The notes under the pieces were generated by a model. It searched no databases and was not told the DNA's origin. It was given only the letters and a program-made list of their open reading frames with translations. Below are positions 22,716 through 31,304 of a stretch of DNA of 36,154 bases, piece after piece; within the stretch, counting starts at the first letter, position 1, and each line of letters begins with the position of its first letter. A program made the position numbers and the translations under genes. Origin of the DNA: Desulfobacteraceae bacterium (GTDB lineage: Bacteria; Desulfobacterota; Desulfobacteria; Desulfobacterales; Desulfococcaceae); NCBI GenBank assembly GCA_011390755.1, contig JAABRU010000058.1, positions 1-36,154 on the forward strand, given 5' to 3'.

Positions 22716-25471
22716 TGTCTGCATTCCCCCCCGGCCAGCGCATCCGCCACCCGGAATACGGCGAAGGTTTTGTTATCCGGGATACGGGAAACGGGTTCAT
22801 CCTGGCGGTTTTTCCTTCTGTGGGAGAACGGCAGGTCTCCCTGTCCTCCCTTCAGACGGTACTTTCCCGCGAAGAACAGATGCTCGCGGCTGTGGAAGGC
22901 AGTGAAGAACGGCAGCGGAATGTTTTCCTCACATATGAGGCCCATGCCATCCCCCTGCTGGAAAGCTCGGCGGCCCTGACATCGGCCCGCATTGACCTGC
23001 TGCCCCATCAGATTGTACTCACCCACCATGTGGCCACGGCCTCTCCCCGGCGTTTCCTGGTGGCCGATGAAGTGGGGCTGGGCAAAACCATTGAAACCGC
23101 CCTGATCCTGCGGGAACTGGCCAGCCGGGGCGAACTGGAGCGGGCCATTATGGTGGTTCCGGCCGGTCTGGTGAATAACTGGCACAGCGAACTTAATGAG
23201 CTATTTCACCTGAACTTTGAAATCTTCGGCTCCGAAGGTGATATTACCGACCGCCGCTCCAACGCCTTTGCCAAGCATAACCGCCTTATCGCCAGCATTG
23301 ACACCTTAAAAAGACCGGAGAGAATCCGGCGTTTGCAGCAGGCCCCGCCCTGGGATCTGGTGGTATTTGACGAAGCCCACCATCTCACCGCATACAAAAA
23401 CGGCTCACGCATCAAAAAAACCAAAAACTACAAACTGGCCGAAGCCCTGAAAAAACACTGCCGGGATCTGCTTCTGCTCTCGGCCACCCCGCACCAGGGA
23501 GACAATTTCCGATTCTGGATGCTCGTGCAACTGCTGCATCCTTCCCTGTTCAAAGACCCGGAAGATATGGTGGAAAACCGTCACCGCCTCAATTCCGTTG
23601 TTTTCCGGCGCAGCAAGGCCGATGCCTGCAAGGCGGACGGTTCCCCCCTGTTTTCCCGGCGCCGGGTGCATACAGAATCCTTTATCATGTCGGAGGCCGA
23701 ACGGGATTTTTATGCGGAACTCCGCCAATACCTTCAGGACGGTTTTGCTTTGGCCAAACGCAGGGGAAACAAAGGCCGTGCCCTGGGTTTTGTCATGAGC
23801 ATTTTTCAGAAAATTGCGGCCTCCAGTTTTGCAGCCGTGGGCCGTACCCTGCGGCGCCGCCTTCTCATGCTGACCGTTCACGAAGCCATTCTCAAAGATG
23901 AGGCATTGGAAACAGACGCCAGGGAGCAGTTGTATGATGAAGCCCGGACACTGATTCATGAAGAATTCGGCATCCCCCGCAACCCCATGGGATACGGGGA
24001 ATGCGACCGGATTCTGGCCGACATCCGCATCCGACTGTTGAAAAAACTCAGTGATGAGGAACTGTTTCTGGCTTCGGATACCGGGGCCGGAGAGCAGTCT
24101 GCCATCCTGGGGGAAGATATGGCTGTTCTGCCGGTCGGACTGGCCCTGCCCGAAGAACGCTTACGGATTTCCGCCCTTCTGGACAGTTTTCCGCGGCAGC
24201 CGGAAACAAAGGTGGAAAAACTCCTGCACGGTCTCGGCAGTCTGTGGCATCAGAATCCCAAAGAAAAAATTGTCATTTTTGCCACCTATCTGGGAACCGT
24301 GGAACTGCTGGGACGGGAGATTGACCGGGCCTATCCGGGGCAGGGGGTGGTGGTGCTCAAAGGCGGGGATCACGGCAGCAAACTTGCGGCCGAACGGCGT
24401 TTCAAATCGGAAAAGGGCCCCCGTGTGCTGGTCTGCACTGCCGCCGGACGGGAAGGCATCAACCTCCAGTTTGCCCGGATTCTTTTCAACTTTGATCTGC
24501 CCTGGAATCCCATGGATATGGAGCAGCGCATCGGCCGCATCCACCGTTACGGTCAGCATCATACGGCCCAGGTGTATAACCTTGTTCTTTCCGATACCAT
24601 TGAAGGCAAAATCTTTCTCCTGCTGGATGACAAACTTCATGAAATCGCCCGGACACTCGGTAAAACCGATGAACAGGGCCGTATAGCCGAAGATTTCCGC
24701 TCCCAGATACTGGGCCAGCTTTCCGAACGCATCAAATATGACCGGCTGTATCAGGAAGCCCTGTCCGACCCGGAACTGCGCCGCACCCGTCTGGAACTGG
24801 AAGCTGCGCTGAGCAATGCGGATCAGGCCCGGAAAGTGGTATTTGAGCTTTTCCAGGATCTGGATGAATTCTCCCTGGAAGATTTCAAACCTTTTTCTGA
24901 TACTGAAACCGGTATGCAGCGGATACTCCGTTTTCTTCAAACCGCAGTCAAAAGCAGTCATTCCATTGTCCGCAAAGATCAGAATCTCTATGAAATCCGG
25001 GAGCATGAAAAAGGTGGGGTACATTCTTTTACCACAGACCGGGATGTATCACGGCAAAAGGAAGACCTGGAACTGCTGGGGCTGGATCATCCCCTGATAC
25101 AGGAAAATATCCGCAAATGGAAAGACTCGGAACCGGTGCATCTGGGGCTGTCGGTCAAAGGCAATCCGGAACAGCCGGTCATCCTGACCTGGTGGCTTAT
25201 TGAAATCCTCAAAGGAAAGGGGGAAAGACAGTCTGTTATCCTTCCTCTGGCCGTGGATACAGCGGGAACAAGAATTCCGGCAATGGAAAAAAAAGGGGAG
25301 GAAATTTTTCATGCACCGCCGGTCAGACCGAAGTTTGATCTCCAAACCCGGATTTCCATATACAGGGATATTCTCGAGCCCATGCTGCACCGGGAACTCA
25401 GATACAGAAATCTGATTCAGAATGAAGGCGGATTTTCCGCAAAAATGATCTGCTGGGTGGAGGCCGTGTGA
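22715..25471 (+). CDS. RapA/SNF2-type helicase of the defence island
   Basis: 918 aa. Start at ATG 22715 (overlapping the previous stop, with GAGGG upstream), which gives the expected N-terminus AFPPGQRIRHPEYGEGFVI, a short SH3-like beta domain. Helicase motifs: I DEVGLGKT (from 118), II DEAHH (219), III SATPHQGD (256) and the C-terminal lobe with CTAAGREGINLQFA and QRIGRIHRYGQ (604). The layout resembles RapA, DISARM DrmD and BREX-associated SNF2/DEAH helicases: ATP-driven translocation on double-stranded DNA, possibly remodelling invading DNA. It is the last gene of the plus-strand island. Codon use matches the ATPase at 12203. A fragment of its 3' end lies at 11461-11499. Confidence 0.85.
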   Translation: MSAFPPGQRIRHPEYGEGFVIRDTGNGFILAVFPSVGERQVSLSSLQTVLSREEQMLAAVEGSEERQRNVFLTYEAHAIPLLESSAALTSARIDLLPHQIVLTHHVATASPRRFLVADEVGLGKTIETALILRELASRGELERAIMVVPAGLVNNWHSELNELFHLNFEIFGSEGDITDRRSNAFAKHNRLIASIDTLKRPERIRRLQQAPPWDLVVFDEAHHLTAYKNGSRIKKTKNYKLAEALKKHCRDLLLLSATPHQGDNFRFWMLVQLLHPSLFKDPEDMVENRHRLNSVVFRRSKADACKADGSPLFSRRRVHTESFIMSEAERDFYAELRQYLQDGFALAKRRGNKGRALGFVMSIFQKIAASSFAAVGRTLRRRLLMLTVHEAILKDEALETDAREQLYDEARTLIHEEFGIPRNPMGYGECDRILADIRIRLLKKLSDEELFLASDTGAGEQSAILGEDMAVLPVGLALPEERLRISALLDSFPRQPETKVEKLLHGLGSLWHQNPKEKIVIFATYLGTVELLGREIDRAYPGQGVVVLKGGDHGSKLAAERRFKSEKGPRVLVCTAAGREGINLQFARILFNFDLPWNPMDMEQRIGRIHRYGQHHTAQVYNLVLSDTIEGKIFLLLDDKLHEIARTLGKTDEQGRIAEDFRSQILGQLSERIKYDRLYQEALSDPELRRTRLELEAALSNADQARKVVFELFQDLDEFSLEDFKPFSDTETGMQRILRFLQTAVKSSHSIVRKDQNLYEIREHEKGGVHSFTTDRDVSRQKEDLELLGLDHPLIQENIRKWKDSEPVHLGLSVKGNPEQPVILTWWLIEILKGKGERQSVILPLAVDTAGTRIPAMEKKGEEIFHAPPVRPKFDLQTRISIYRDILEPMLHRELRYRNLIQNEGGFSAKMICWVEAV

Positions 25472-25488
25472 AAAAGTTCTCTGCCGGT

Positions 25489-26517
25489 CTATACCCATTT
25501 CACTGCATAGGGATCATAATACAGCAGAACCTGACGGCCCGGATATAATCCTTTCTGCTGTGCTTCTTCGGGGTTCAGAAGGGCGGTAAGGCAGATATTG
25601 GCGATGCGGATGTCGGCTATGATGCGTCCGCTTCTGTTTTCCAGACTGAGACGGGATACAATCCCTTCCAAGGGAGAGAAAGAGAGGGGAGGATATTTTT
25701 CTGCCATTCCGATGCGGAAAGATTCCGGGGGGAAGACGGCCACCGAGTTTTCCGCGGGTGGCGGGGATACGGCAATGTGCAGATTTCCGTTGAGTTTTTT
25801 TATCCACAGCCCCTTTTCCCCCGCCTCCCAGGGGCCGAAGATCATGCTTTCATGACCGGAGCCGAAAATACGACCCCGGAAGAGGTGGATAACCTGATCG
25901 CTGACATTATGGAGCCACTGAATGTCATGACTGGCGATAATAAGAGTGGTTCCCCATTCCTTCTGCGCCTGAAGCGCGGCTTCCTTGATCTGCCGGATAC
26001 TTCCCGCATCCACACTGGCCGTGGGTTCGTCCAGGATCAGGACCTGGGGGCGCAGGACCAGTCGGGCGGCCAGGGCCACGCGCTGGGCTTCTCCGCCGGA
26101 AAGTTCATGCCACTGGCGGTGTGCGAAAATATCGGGATGAAGTCCCACCATGTGCAGGGCTTCGTTTATCCTGTTTTCCGCATTTTCTGCATCTTTCCGT
26201 AATTGCAGTCCATATACCACATTTTTCCGCACCGTGCGTTTCATCAGGTAGGGGGTCTGGGGCAGGAGTGTGACCTGGGAACGGACTCCGGGGGAAAAGG
26301 GTTTTTCCGCTTTCCCTTTATAACGGATTTCACCCTGAGAGGGTTCATCTATAAAGGCCATGAAGCGCAGCAGGGTACTTTTGCCGCTGCCGTTGGGTCC
26401 CATAAATCCGGTAATGCTGTTTTGGGGAAGGGATAATTCCGGAATATCCAGCACGGGCGCACCGTTGTACTGATGTTTCAGATTCCGGATTTCATAAACG
26501 GGAATACGGGAAGGCAT
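25489..26517 (-). CDS. tupC: Tungstate ABC transporter ATP-binding protein
   Basis: 342 aa. Seen: Walker A GPNGSGKST (about 40-48), Q-loop LLPQTPYLM, signature LSGGEAQRVALAARL (about 143-157), Walker B VLILDEPTASVD and H-loop ASHDIQWL. After about 235 an extra C-terminal region ends in a TOBE-like domain (GRIIADIRIANICLTALLN...GRQVLLYYDPYAV), typical of oxyanion (molybdate/tungstate) importers. It powers import through TupB. The ATG overlaps the tupB stop (TAATG). It converges with the helicase gene, 17 bp apart. Confidence 0.87.
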   Translation of the reverse strand: MPSRIPVYEIRNLKHQYNGAPVLDIPELSLPQNSITGFMGPNGSGKSTLLRFMAFIDEPSQGEIRYKGKAEKPFSPGVRSQVTLLPQTPYLMKRTVRKNVVYGLQLRKDAENAENRINEALHMVGLHPDIFAHRQWHELSGGEAQRVALAARLVLRPQVLILDEPTASVDAGSIRQIKEAALQAQKEWGTTLIIASHDIQWLHNVSDQVIHLFRGRIFGSGHESMIFGPWEAGEKGLWIKKLNGNLHIAVSPPPAENSVAVFPPESFRIGMAEKYPPLSFSPLEGIVSRLSLENRSGRIIADIRIANICLTALLNPEEAQQKGLYPGRQVLLYYDPYAVKWV

Positions 26518-27203
26518 TATTTTTTCCGTAAAAAAGACAGTGAAAGATTCACAACAAAGGCAATGGCAAGGAGAATCAGTCCCAGGGCAATTCCCATATC
26601 AAACATGCCTTTATTGGTTTCCAGGGCAATGGCCGTTGTCACCGTGCGGGTATGCCATTTGATATTTCCGCCCACCATCATGGAAATCCCCACTTCGGTT
26701 GTCACTCTTCCGTAGGCATTGATCCCGGCCGCCAGAATGCCGAAACGGGATTCCCACAGGGTGCTGAGGAATAACTGCTTCCGGCCGGCTCCCAGGGACA
26801 TGAGGGTAATCCGCAGATCCCTGTCCATGCTTTCCACCGCAGTTGCAGTTAAAGCCGTGACAATGGGCAGAGCCAGAAGGGTCTGACCGATGGCAATACC
26901 GGGAAGGGTGAAGAGCAGTTGCAGATCGCCCAGCGGGCCTCTGCGGGACAGAAAAGCATAAACCAGCAGACCGATAAAAACCGTTGGCAGGGCCACAAAG
27001 GTATCCACGATCAGCCGTACCTGCTTTTTGCCTGCAAACTGTTTATATCCCAGCAGAAAACCCGCGGGAATCCCCATGCTCAGGCTGGCGAGCATGGACA
27101 GGGCGGAAACGCGGAGGGTGGCGGAAACCGCAGACCAGGTTTCCGGATCTCCGGAAAAAAGAAGTTCAAGGGCTTTCAGGAAACCGTCAAGCAGGAAGTT
27201 CAT
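26517..27203 (-). CDS. tupB: Tungstate ABC transporter permease
   Basis: 228 aa with about five hydrophobic membrane segments (for example VSALSMLASLSMGIPAGFLL and the C-terminal GLILLAIAFVVNLSLSFL). The cytoplasmic EAA loop region reads ITLMSLGAGRKQLFLSTLWE followed by SRFGILAAGINAYGRVTTEVG, as in TupB/ModB permeases. It carries tungstate across the inner membrane. No clear ribosome site precedes ATG 27203; a 28-bp hairpin (27226-27253) lies between it and tupA. Confidence 0.87.
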   Translation of the reverse strand: MNFLLDGFLKALELLFSGDPETWSAVSATLRVSALSMLASLSMGIPAGFLLGYKQFAGKKQVRLIVDTFVALPTVFIGLLVYAFLSRRGPLGDLQLLFTLPGIAIGQTLLALPIVTALTATAVESMDRDLRITLMSLGAGRKQLFLSTLWESRFGILAAGINAYGRVTTEVGISMMVGGNIKWHTRTVTTAIALETNKGMFDMGIALGLILLAIAFVVNLSLSFLRKK

Positions 27204-27225
27204 GGATGTTTATTTCATGGAAAAC

Positions 27226-27253
27226 GTAGGTGCGAAAAATTTTTCGCCCCTAC
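27226..27253. repeat. 28-bp palindrome between tupA and tupB
   Basis: GTAGGTGCGAAAAA and TTTTTCGCCCCTAC are inverse apart from one pair. In the tup transcript it would fold into a hairpin just after the tupA stop, where it could lower read-through into tupB and tupC. The same type of palindrome is common between genes in such genomes. Confidence 0.6.
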
Positions 27254-27266
27254 ATCGGGTCAATAA

Positions 27267-28089
27267 TTATTTGGCATTGGGTGTGAACAGTACCTTGTTC
27301 ATCAGTTTGAAATCCCCGATGAGTTTCCGGGCTTTTTCCCCGGTGATCCAGTCGGTGAATTTCTTTGCCAGTTCATTTTGGGCTTTGGGGCATCGGGCCG
27401 TGGGGATGGAAATCACGCTGTACTGATTTTTCAGATTGTCATCCCCTTCCACCAGGATTTTCAACGCAGGATTTCCGCCTGCATTGGCTTCGTATTTGAT
27501 ATAGGTTCCCCGGTCGGTCATGGTATAACCGCCTCTCTCTGCGGCAATGCTGATGCTGGCCAGCATTCCCTGCCCGGTCTTGCACATACCATTCCTCTTT
27601 TTCCGGCACGGCGATCTCAGCGGCTTTCCAGAGGGAAAGTTCTTTTTTATGGGTTCCGGAATTGTCCCCCCGGCTGACAAATACAGCTTTTTTCTCCATA
27701 ACCGTTTTCAGGGATTCTGCCACGGATTTGCCTTTGATCCCTGCGGGGTCCGCTTCCGGTCCGATAATGACAAAATCATTGAACATGATTTCTTTTCTGT
27801 CCATACCGAATCCGGCTTCCGTAAATGCCTTCTCTGCCGCGGGTGCATGAACCATCAGCAGATCCACATCGCAGTTTTCCCCCATCTTCAGGGCTTTTCC
27901 GGTTCCGGTGGCAGTCCAGCGCAGTTCCACCCCGGTGTCATTTTTGAATTCAGGGGACAGGTAATCCAGCAGACCGGTATTATCCGTGCTGGTGGTGGTG
28001 GCCATCATCAGTACCGGTCCCTCGGCCATTGCTGCGGGTGCTACTGCCAGAAATACCAGCATCAGTGCTGCAAAAAATCTTTTCATCAT
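27267..28089 (-). pseudogene. tupA: Tungstate-binding protein gene interrupted by a one-base frameshift
   Basis: About 273 codons in two frames. Frame 1 starts at ATG 28089 (AAGGAG upstream) with a signal peptide ending AAMAEG, then TTTSTDNTGLLDYL and WTATGTGKALKMGENCDVDL, the tungstate-site strands of TupA, and continues to KEEWYVQ. There it should read TGQGM but runs into DRAGNAG. The next frame supplies TGQGMLASISIAAERGGYT and MTDRGTYIKYE to the TAA at 27267. The simplest cause is one extra base in GTGCAAGACC, within about 27578-27583 (plus strand). Either the gene is broken or this is a sequencing error; no slippery heptamer is seen. If real, tungstate uptake by this operon would be lost. 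Confidence 0.85.
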
Positions 28090-28138
28090 GCTTTCTTTCT
28101 CCTTTTTGTGAATATTTATTTTATTTTTTCCCTTTCAA

Positions 28139-28256
28139 CCGGAAAATACTCAGTACACCGCTTTGAAAGTCCGTCACCCCTCCGGTTCCGCCAGGGGTGT
28201 ATGCAATACGCCTGCAGGGGGACGGATTTACGAAGTGCTGTATTGGAAATTTTCCG
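28139..28256. repeat. 118-bp imperfect palindromic element upstream of tupA
   Basis: CCGGAAAATACTC...CTTTGAAAGTCCGTC on the left is inverted against GACGGATTTACGAAG...ATTTTCCG on the right, with a TATGCAATACGCC core like the GGGCGTATTGCATACGCCC palindrome elsewhere. It ends about 50 bp before the tupA start, on the promoter side. Confidence 0.5.
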
Positions 28257-28449
28257 CGTCCCAATCTGATTCATTTTCCGACTTGTGCCGACAATACTTT
28301 TTCTGCAATATGCCGGTTCAGATTGTTATCCTGCGTTAAAATCGGTTCGTATATATGAAAAAAAGGAAAATTTATCAAGATAAAAAAAAGAATAACTCAA
28401 ACTGACAGTATCAGACCGTCATTTTTTGGGGAAACATTATTCGGCAGTG

Positions 28450-28561
28450 GTCCGAAATCTGCTGATAAAACGGATTCCGTCCCCTTCCATAATATTCTGC
28501 TTATTCCGGAAGGAAAGAGGGGAGTCCGAAATCTGCTGATGAAACAGATTCCGTCCCCTCC
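28450..28561 (+). repeat. Two 38-bp direct repeats 74 bp apart
   Basis: GTCCGAAATCTGCTGATAAA... at 28450-28487 recurs at 28524-28561 with three changes. They lie in the gap 28090-29102, where I find no gene: it holds the palindromic element 28139-28256, these repeats, a MITE (28841-29021) and a perfect palindrome (29033-29060). Confidence 0.6.
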
Positions 28562-28840
28562 CGGAGCCTGCGGGGGCCTAATGCATACATCCGCATATCC
28601 GGGGCGTATATGGCACACTTCCGCAGGAGGAAAACGGGAATTAATACCGATTAGCAGAGAGGATTCTCAGAGACGCGGGAAACGGTATCTCGGCGGTGTT
28701 ATCCTGAATTATTCACAAATCAGTCTTTTACAGTAAATACAGGAAGACACAAAAAACTGAGTTTTGCAGCCGTATTTTCGTATAAGCAGAATAATCAGCA
28801 GTTTATCTGCCAGAGACGAAAACGTGTGAATAATGCAGGT

Positions 28841-29021
28841 CAATGTCATTGACTTAAGGGGCCCGGTAAGAAATAAATCCTCCGGAAATATCCTGCGGAT
28901 AAACAGAAACTGTGCATTCCGTCCCCTAATCAGATGAAACGGGGGAGTTATTTTTTGCTGAGTGCCTAAACCCCCCCTCCCAACGGGGGAGGGGGATTTT
29001 TTGCCCAGGTCAATGACATTG
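28841..29021. mobile_element. MITE family 1, copy 4 (181 bp)
   Basis: Left end CAATGTCATTGACTTAAG (28841-28858), right end CAGGTCAATGACATTG (to 29021). The interior differs from the short copies but the right arm has CCCCTCCCAACGGGGGAGGG. No target duplication; instead the inverted symmetry extends outwards (TGCAGG before, CCTGCA after). Confidence 0.75.
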
Positions 29022-29032
29022 TCCTGCACATC

Positions 29033-29060
29033 GCAGAGACGCACGGCCGTGCGTCTCTGC
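29033..29060. repeat. 28-bp perfect palindrome
   Basis: GCAGAGACGCACGG followed by its exact inverse CCGTGCGTCTCTGC, about 40 bp beyond the haoA-like stop. Without a T-run on the minus side it is a weak terminator candidate; palindromes of this sequence type are widespread interspersed repeats in several bacterial genomes. Confidence 0.75.
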
Positions 29061-29102
29061 TTCAGGCAGGTTCAGAAATATAAAAACTAAATTACTCACA
29101 TA

Positions 29103-30503
29103 CTACTGCGTTTTTCCGAATACTTCCGGCGGTTTCTGTGTACTGCCGGTGGCATTGGGGAAATCTTCGGCCACATAGGCTTTTTTGTTCTCTTTGATCA
29201 TGTGGCGGCCTTCTTCCATAAAGGTATTATAGCGTTTCTTGCATTCATAAAATCCGTGCCACCAGGAATAATCCGGTGCCATCATGGCCGCGCCCATTCT
29301 GGCCCTGCGCCCTTCATGATGCCAGAGTTCGTAGTATTCCACCTCCATGACTTCATCAAAGAATTTTGTATTGTCCAGCAGGCCTTTGGCATAGAGATCA
29401 TCCAGCATTTTCTTGGCCGGTTTGAAATAGACCTCATTATATTCTTCCACCACCCTGTCCATCTGGCTGAAATGTCCGTCTGTCCAGGTTTTTCCATGAC
29501 ACTGCATACAGATTTCGCTCATCTTCTGCCGCTCGGTCTTCCAGTTGGTTTTGGCAGGGAAGGCTTTGAAATCCTCCGGTCGCACGGTGAGAGGAGCCTG
29601 CAGTTCCCAGGCCAGTCTTTCGGTAACATCGTGACTGGTCATCACCGTACCGGCTCCGGACATATGGCAGGACGCGCAGGTCGGCCCCCTGTAATCCACA
29701 CCCGGTGTCCAGGTTCCGGGGGCCGCAGTCCAGTTGTATTCATCTCCGAAAGCTGCGTAAATATCCCCGTGTTTGGATTCGGTATAAATTTCAATCTGGG
29801 GATGATCCGGGCCCAGATGGCACTGACCGCAGGCTCCGGGTTTCCGGGCTTCCATCACGGAAAAGCGGTGCCGGGTATGACAGCTGGTACAACTGCCTTT
29901 GCTGCCGTCCATATTGATCCGCCCTACGCTCACATTGGGCCAGGTATCGGGGTCCAGTTTGCCGTCTTTTAATTTCAGTACTGTGCCGTGACAGTGATAG
30001 CAGCCGTTTATTCTCTCGAAATCACTGTTCATGCCGTTGTTCAGCCAGGGATCAATCTTCCACATGATTTCAACAGTATTGGCATGTTTGCTCATGCTGT
30101 ACTGTTTACTTTCATCCGGGTGGCAGCGGGAACAGTCTTTGGGGGTTACAACGGCTGCGACCGGGACACTGTATTCTTTGGTCCCGTATTTCAGATCCGA
30201 GCGTTCATACTGTTTGAAATGTTCTTTGCTGACATCCGGGTCATGCTCTTCGGCCTTATGGCAGTCATAGCAGGTGATATTGGCACTGGCATGACGGCTG
30301 TTGGCCCAGTCCGCAAAAAGCCCCGGGTGTTCCTTTTTATGACATTCGATACAGGCCATGGCCTCTTTGGGCATACTGCGCTCAATGCGGAAGGATTTTT
30401 CTTTGGGCATATTCCCTTCCGTACCGTTTTCCGCCCGGACATTTCCTGTTAACCAGAACATCATGCACATTATCACTGACAAAATCCGCAAACCTTTTTT
30501 CAT
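29103..30503 (-). CDS. haoA-like: Octaheme hydroxylamine oxidoreductase-like cytochrome c
   Basis: 466 aa from ATG 30503, with AGGAGG close upstream; an ATG five codons earlier is less well placed. A signal peptide (MKKGLRILSVIMCMMFWLTG) directs it to the periplasm. Eight CxxCH heme sites are present: CIECH, CYDCH, CSRCH, CYHCH, CTSCH, CGQCH, CASCH, CMQCH, the octaheme HAO count. The C-terminal APDYSWWHGFYECKKRY region is typical of the family; whether the heme-crosslinking tyrosine of ammonia oxidisers is present cannot be settled by eye. HAO relatives linked to an NrfH-type protein act reductively on nitrite or hydroxylamine. That partner lies just upstream (30539-31090), so quinol-driven nitrogen-oxide reduction or detoxification is likely. 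Confidence 0.88.
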   Translation of the reverse strand: MKKGLRILSVIMCMMFWLTGNVRAENGTEGNMPKEKSFRIERSMPKEAMACIECHKKEHPGLFADWANSRHASANITCYDCHKAEEHDPDVSKEHFKQYERSDLKYGTKEYSVPVAAVVTPKDCSRCHPDESKQYSMSKHANTVEIMWKIDPWLNNGMNSDFERINGCYHCHGTVLKLKDGKLDPDTWPNVSVGRINMDGSKGSCTSCHTRHRFSVMEARKPGACGQCHLGPDHPQIEIYTESKHGDIYAAFGDEYNWTAAPGTWTPGVDYRGPTCASCHMSGAGTVMTSHDVTERLAWELQAPLTVRPEDFKAFPAKTNWKTERQKMSEICMQCHGKTWTDGHFSQMDRVVEEYNEVYFKPAKKMLDDLYAKGLLDNTKFFDEVMEVEYYELWHHEGRRARMGAAMMAPDYSWWHGFYECKKRYNTFMEEGRHMIKENKKAYVAEDFPNATGSTQKPPEVFGKTQ

Positions 30504-30538
30504 ACCTCCTCCTTTCATTTTCAGATGCAGTCCCTCAA

Positions 30539-31090
30539 CTATATCCCCAATCCTCTGTACGATTCCCGATACTGCTTGTAGCCGTAATGATCTCTCGGAT
30601 TATGGACGAGATTTTTATGGCAGTCCACACATTTTTTTTCATATCCCGCACGGGCATAGAGAACATCCCGGTGGGCCAGCATGGCCCCCCGTTTGTTGGG
30701 AATGTGCAGAATATTTCTGTGGCATTTCTGACACTGTTCATTTTTAAAAGAAGCATAGGCCTTCTGCCGGTTTTTTTCATGATCATATGTATCCTGGGTA
30801 AAATGCATAACAATATCCTTGATACCGTGCATGGTTTTGGCATAGAAGAAATCATAGGTATGCTGGGGGGCGGGCAGATGGCAGTCCATACAGTCTGCGA
30901 CAAATCCGTGGGCATTGTTGACATGACTGGAGGTTTTCCATGTATCATAGGCAAACTGAATTTCATGGCAGGATGCGCAGAACTGCGGTGTGGATGTGCG
31001 TACCATTGCATAATAGGAAAGACTGAAAAGCGGAAAGGCGAGTATCAGACCGAGTGTGACAAGAATCAGGGGTTTAAGCAGTTTCTTCAT
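30539..31090 (-). CDS. NapC/NrfH-family tetraheme cytochrome c (quinol dehydrogenase)
   Basis: 183 aa from ATG 31090: GGAGGG lies six bases before it, whereas the ATG two codons earlier is too close to that site. One N-terminal membrane helix (LKPLILVTLGLILAFPLFSL) anchors it. Four CxxCH sites follow: CASCH, CMDCH, CQKCH, CVDCH. NapC/NrfH proteins take electrons from menaquinol and pass them to a periplasmic partner, here the octaheme cytochrome 36 nt downstream in the same operon. NrfH is the closest size match. A MITE sits 79 bp upstream of the start. Confidence 0.88.
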   Translation of the reverse strand: MKKLLKPLILVTLGLILAFPLFSLSYYAMVRTSTPQFCASCHEIQFAYDTWKTSSHVNNAHGFVADCMDCHLPAPQHTYDFFYAKTMHGIKDIVMHFTQDTYDHEKNRQKAYASFKNEQCQKCHRNILHIPNKRGAMLAHRDVLYARAGYEKKCVDCHKNLVHNPRDHYGYKQYRESYRGLGI

Positions 31091-31168
31091 GGACATCCCT
31101 CCTTTTCTTTGCAGTTGCAGGATTTCGGGAAATTCGGACAGTAATGCATTTCCGTGTAATATGAAGGT

Positions 31169-31304
31169 CAATGTCATTGACGTAAGCAGAATATTCCCCT
31201 CCCCCGGCGGGAGGGGTCTGGGGAGGGGGAAGCAGCGGACTGTAATTAAAGTCTCTTTTCACCCTCCCCCTGCCCTCCGCCCCTCCCTTAAGTCAATGAC
31301 ATTG
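31169..31304. mobile_element. MITE family 1, copy 5 (136 bp, diverged target duplication)
   Basis: CAATGTCATTGACGTAAG (31169) and TTAAGTCAATGACATTG (to 31304) form the ends. Flanks ATATGAAGGT and ATATGCAGAT agree at 8 of 10 positions, as expected for an aged 10-bp duplication. The element lies upstream of the NrfH-like gene and may carry or separate its promoter. Confidence 0.8.

Noticed and set aside
27267..27680. Second half of tupA as a separate 137-aa protein
   Set aside because: Its first 30 codons are out-of-frame tupA sequence; only the part after the frameshift matches TupA, so it is not an independent gene.
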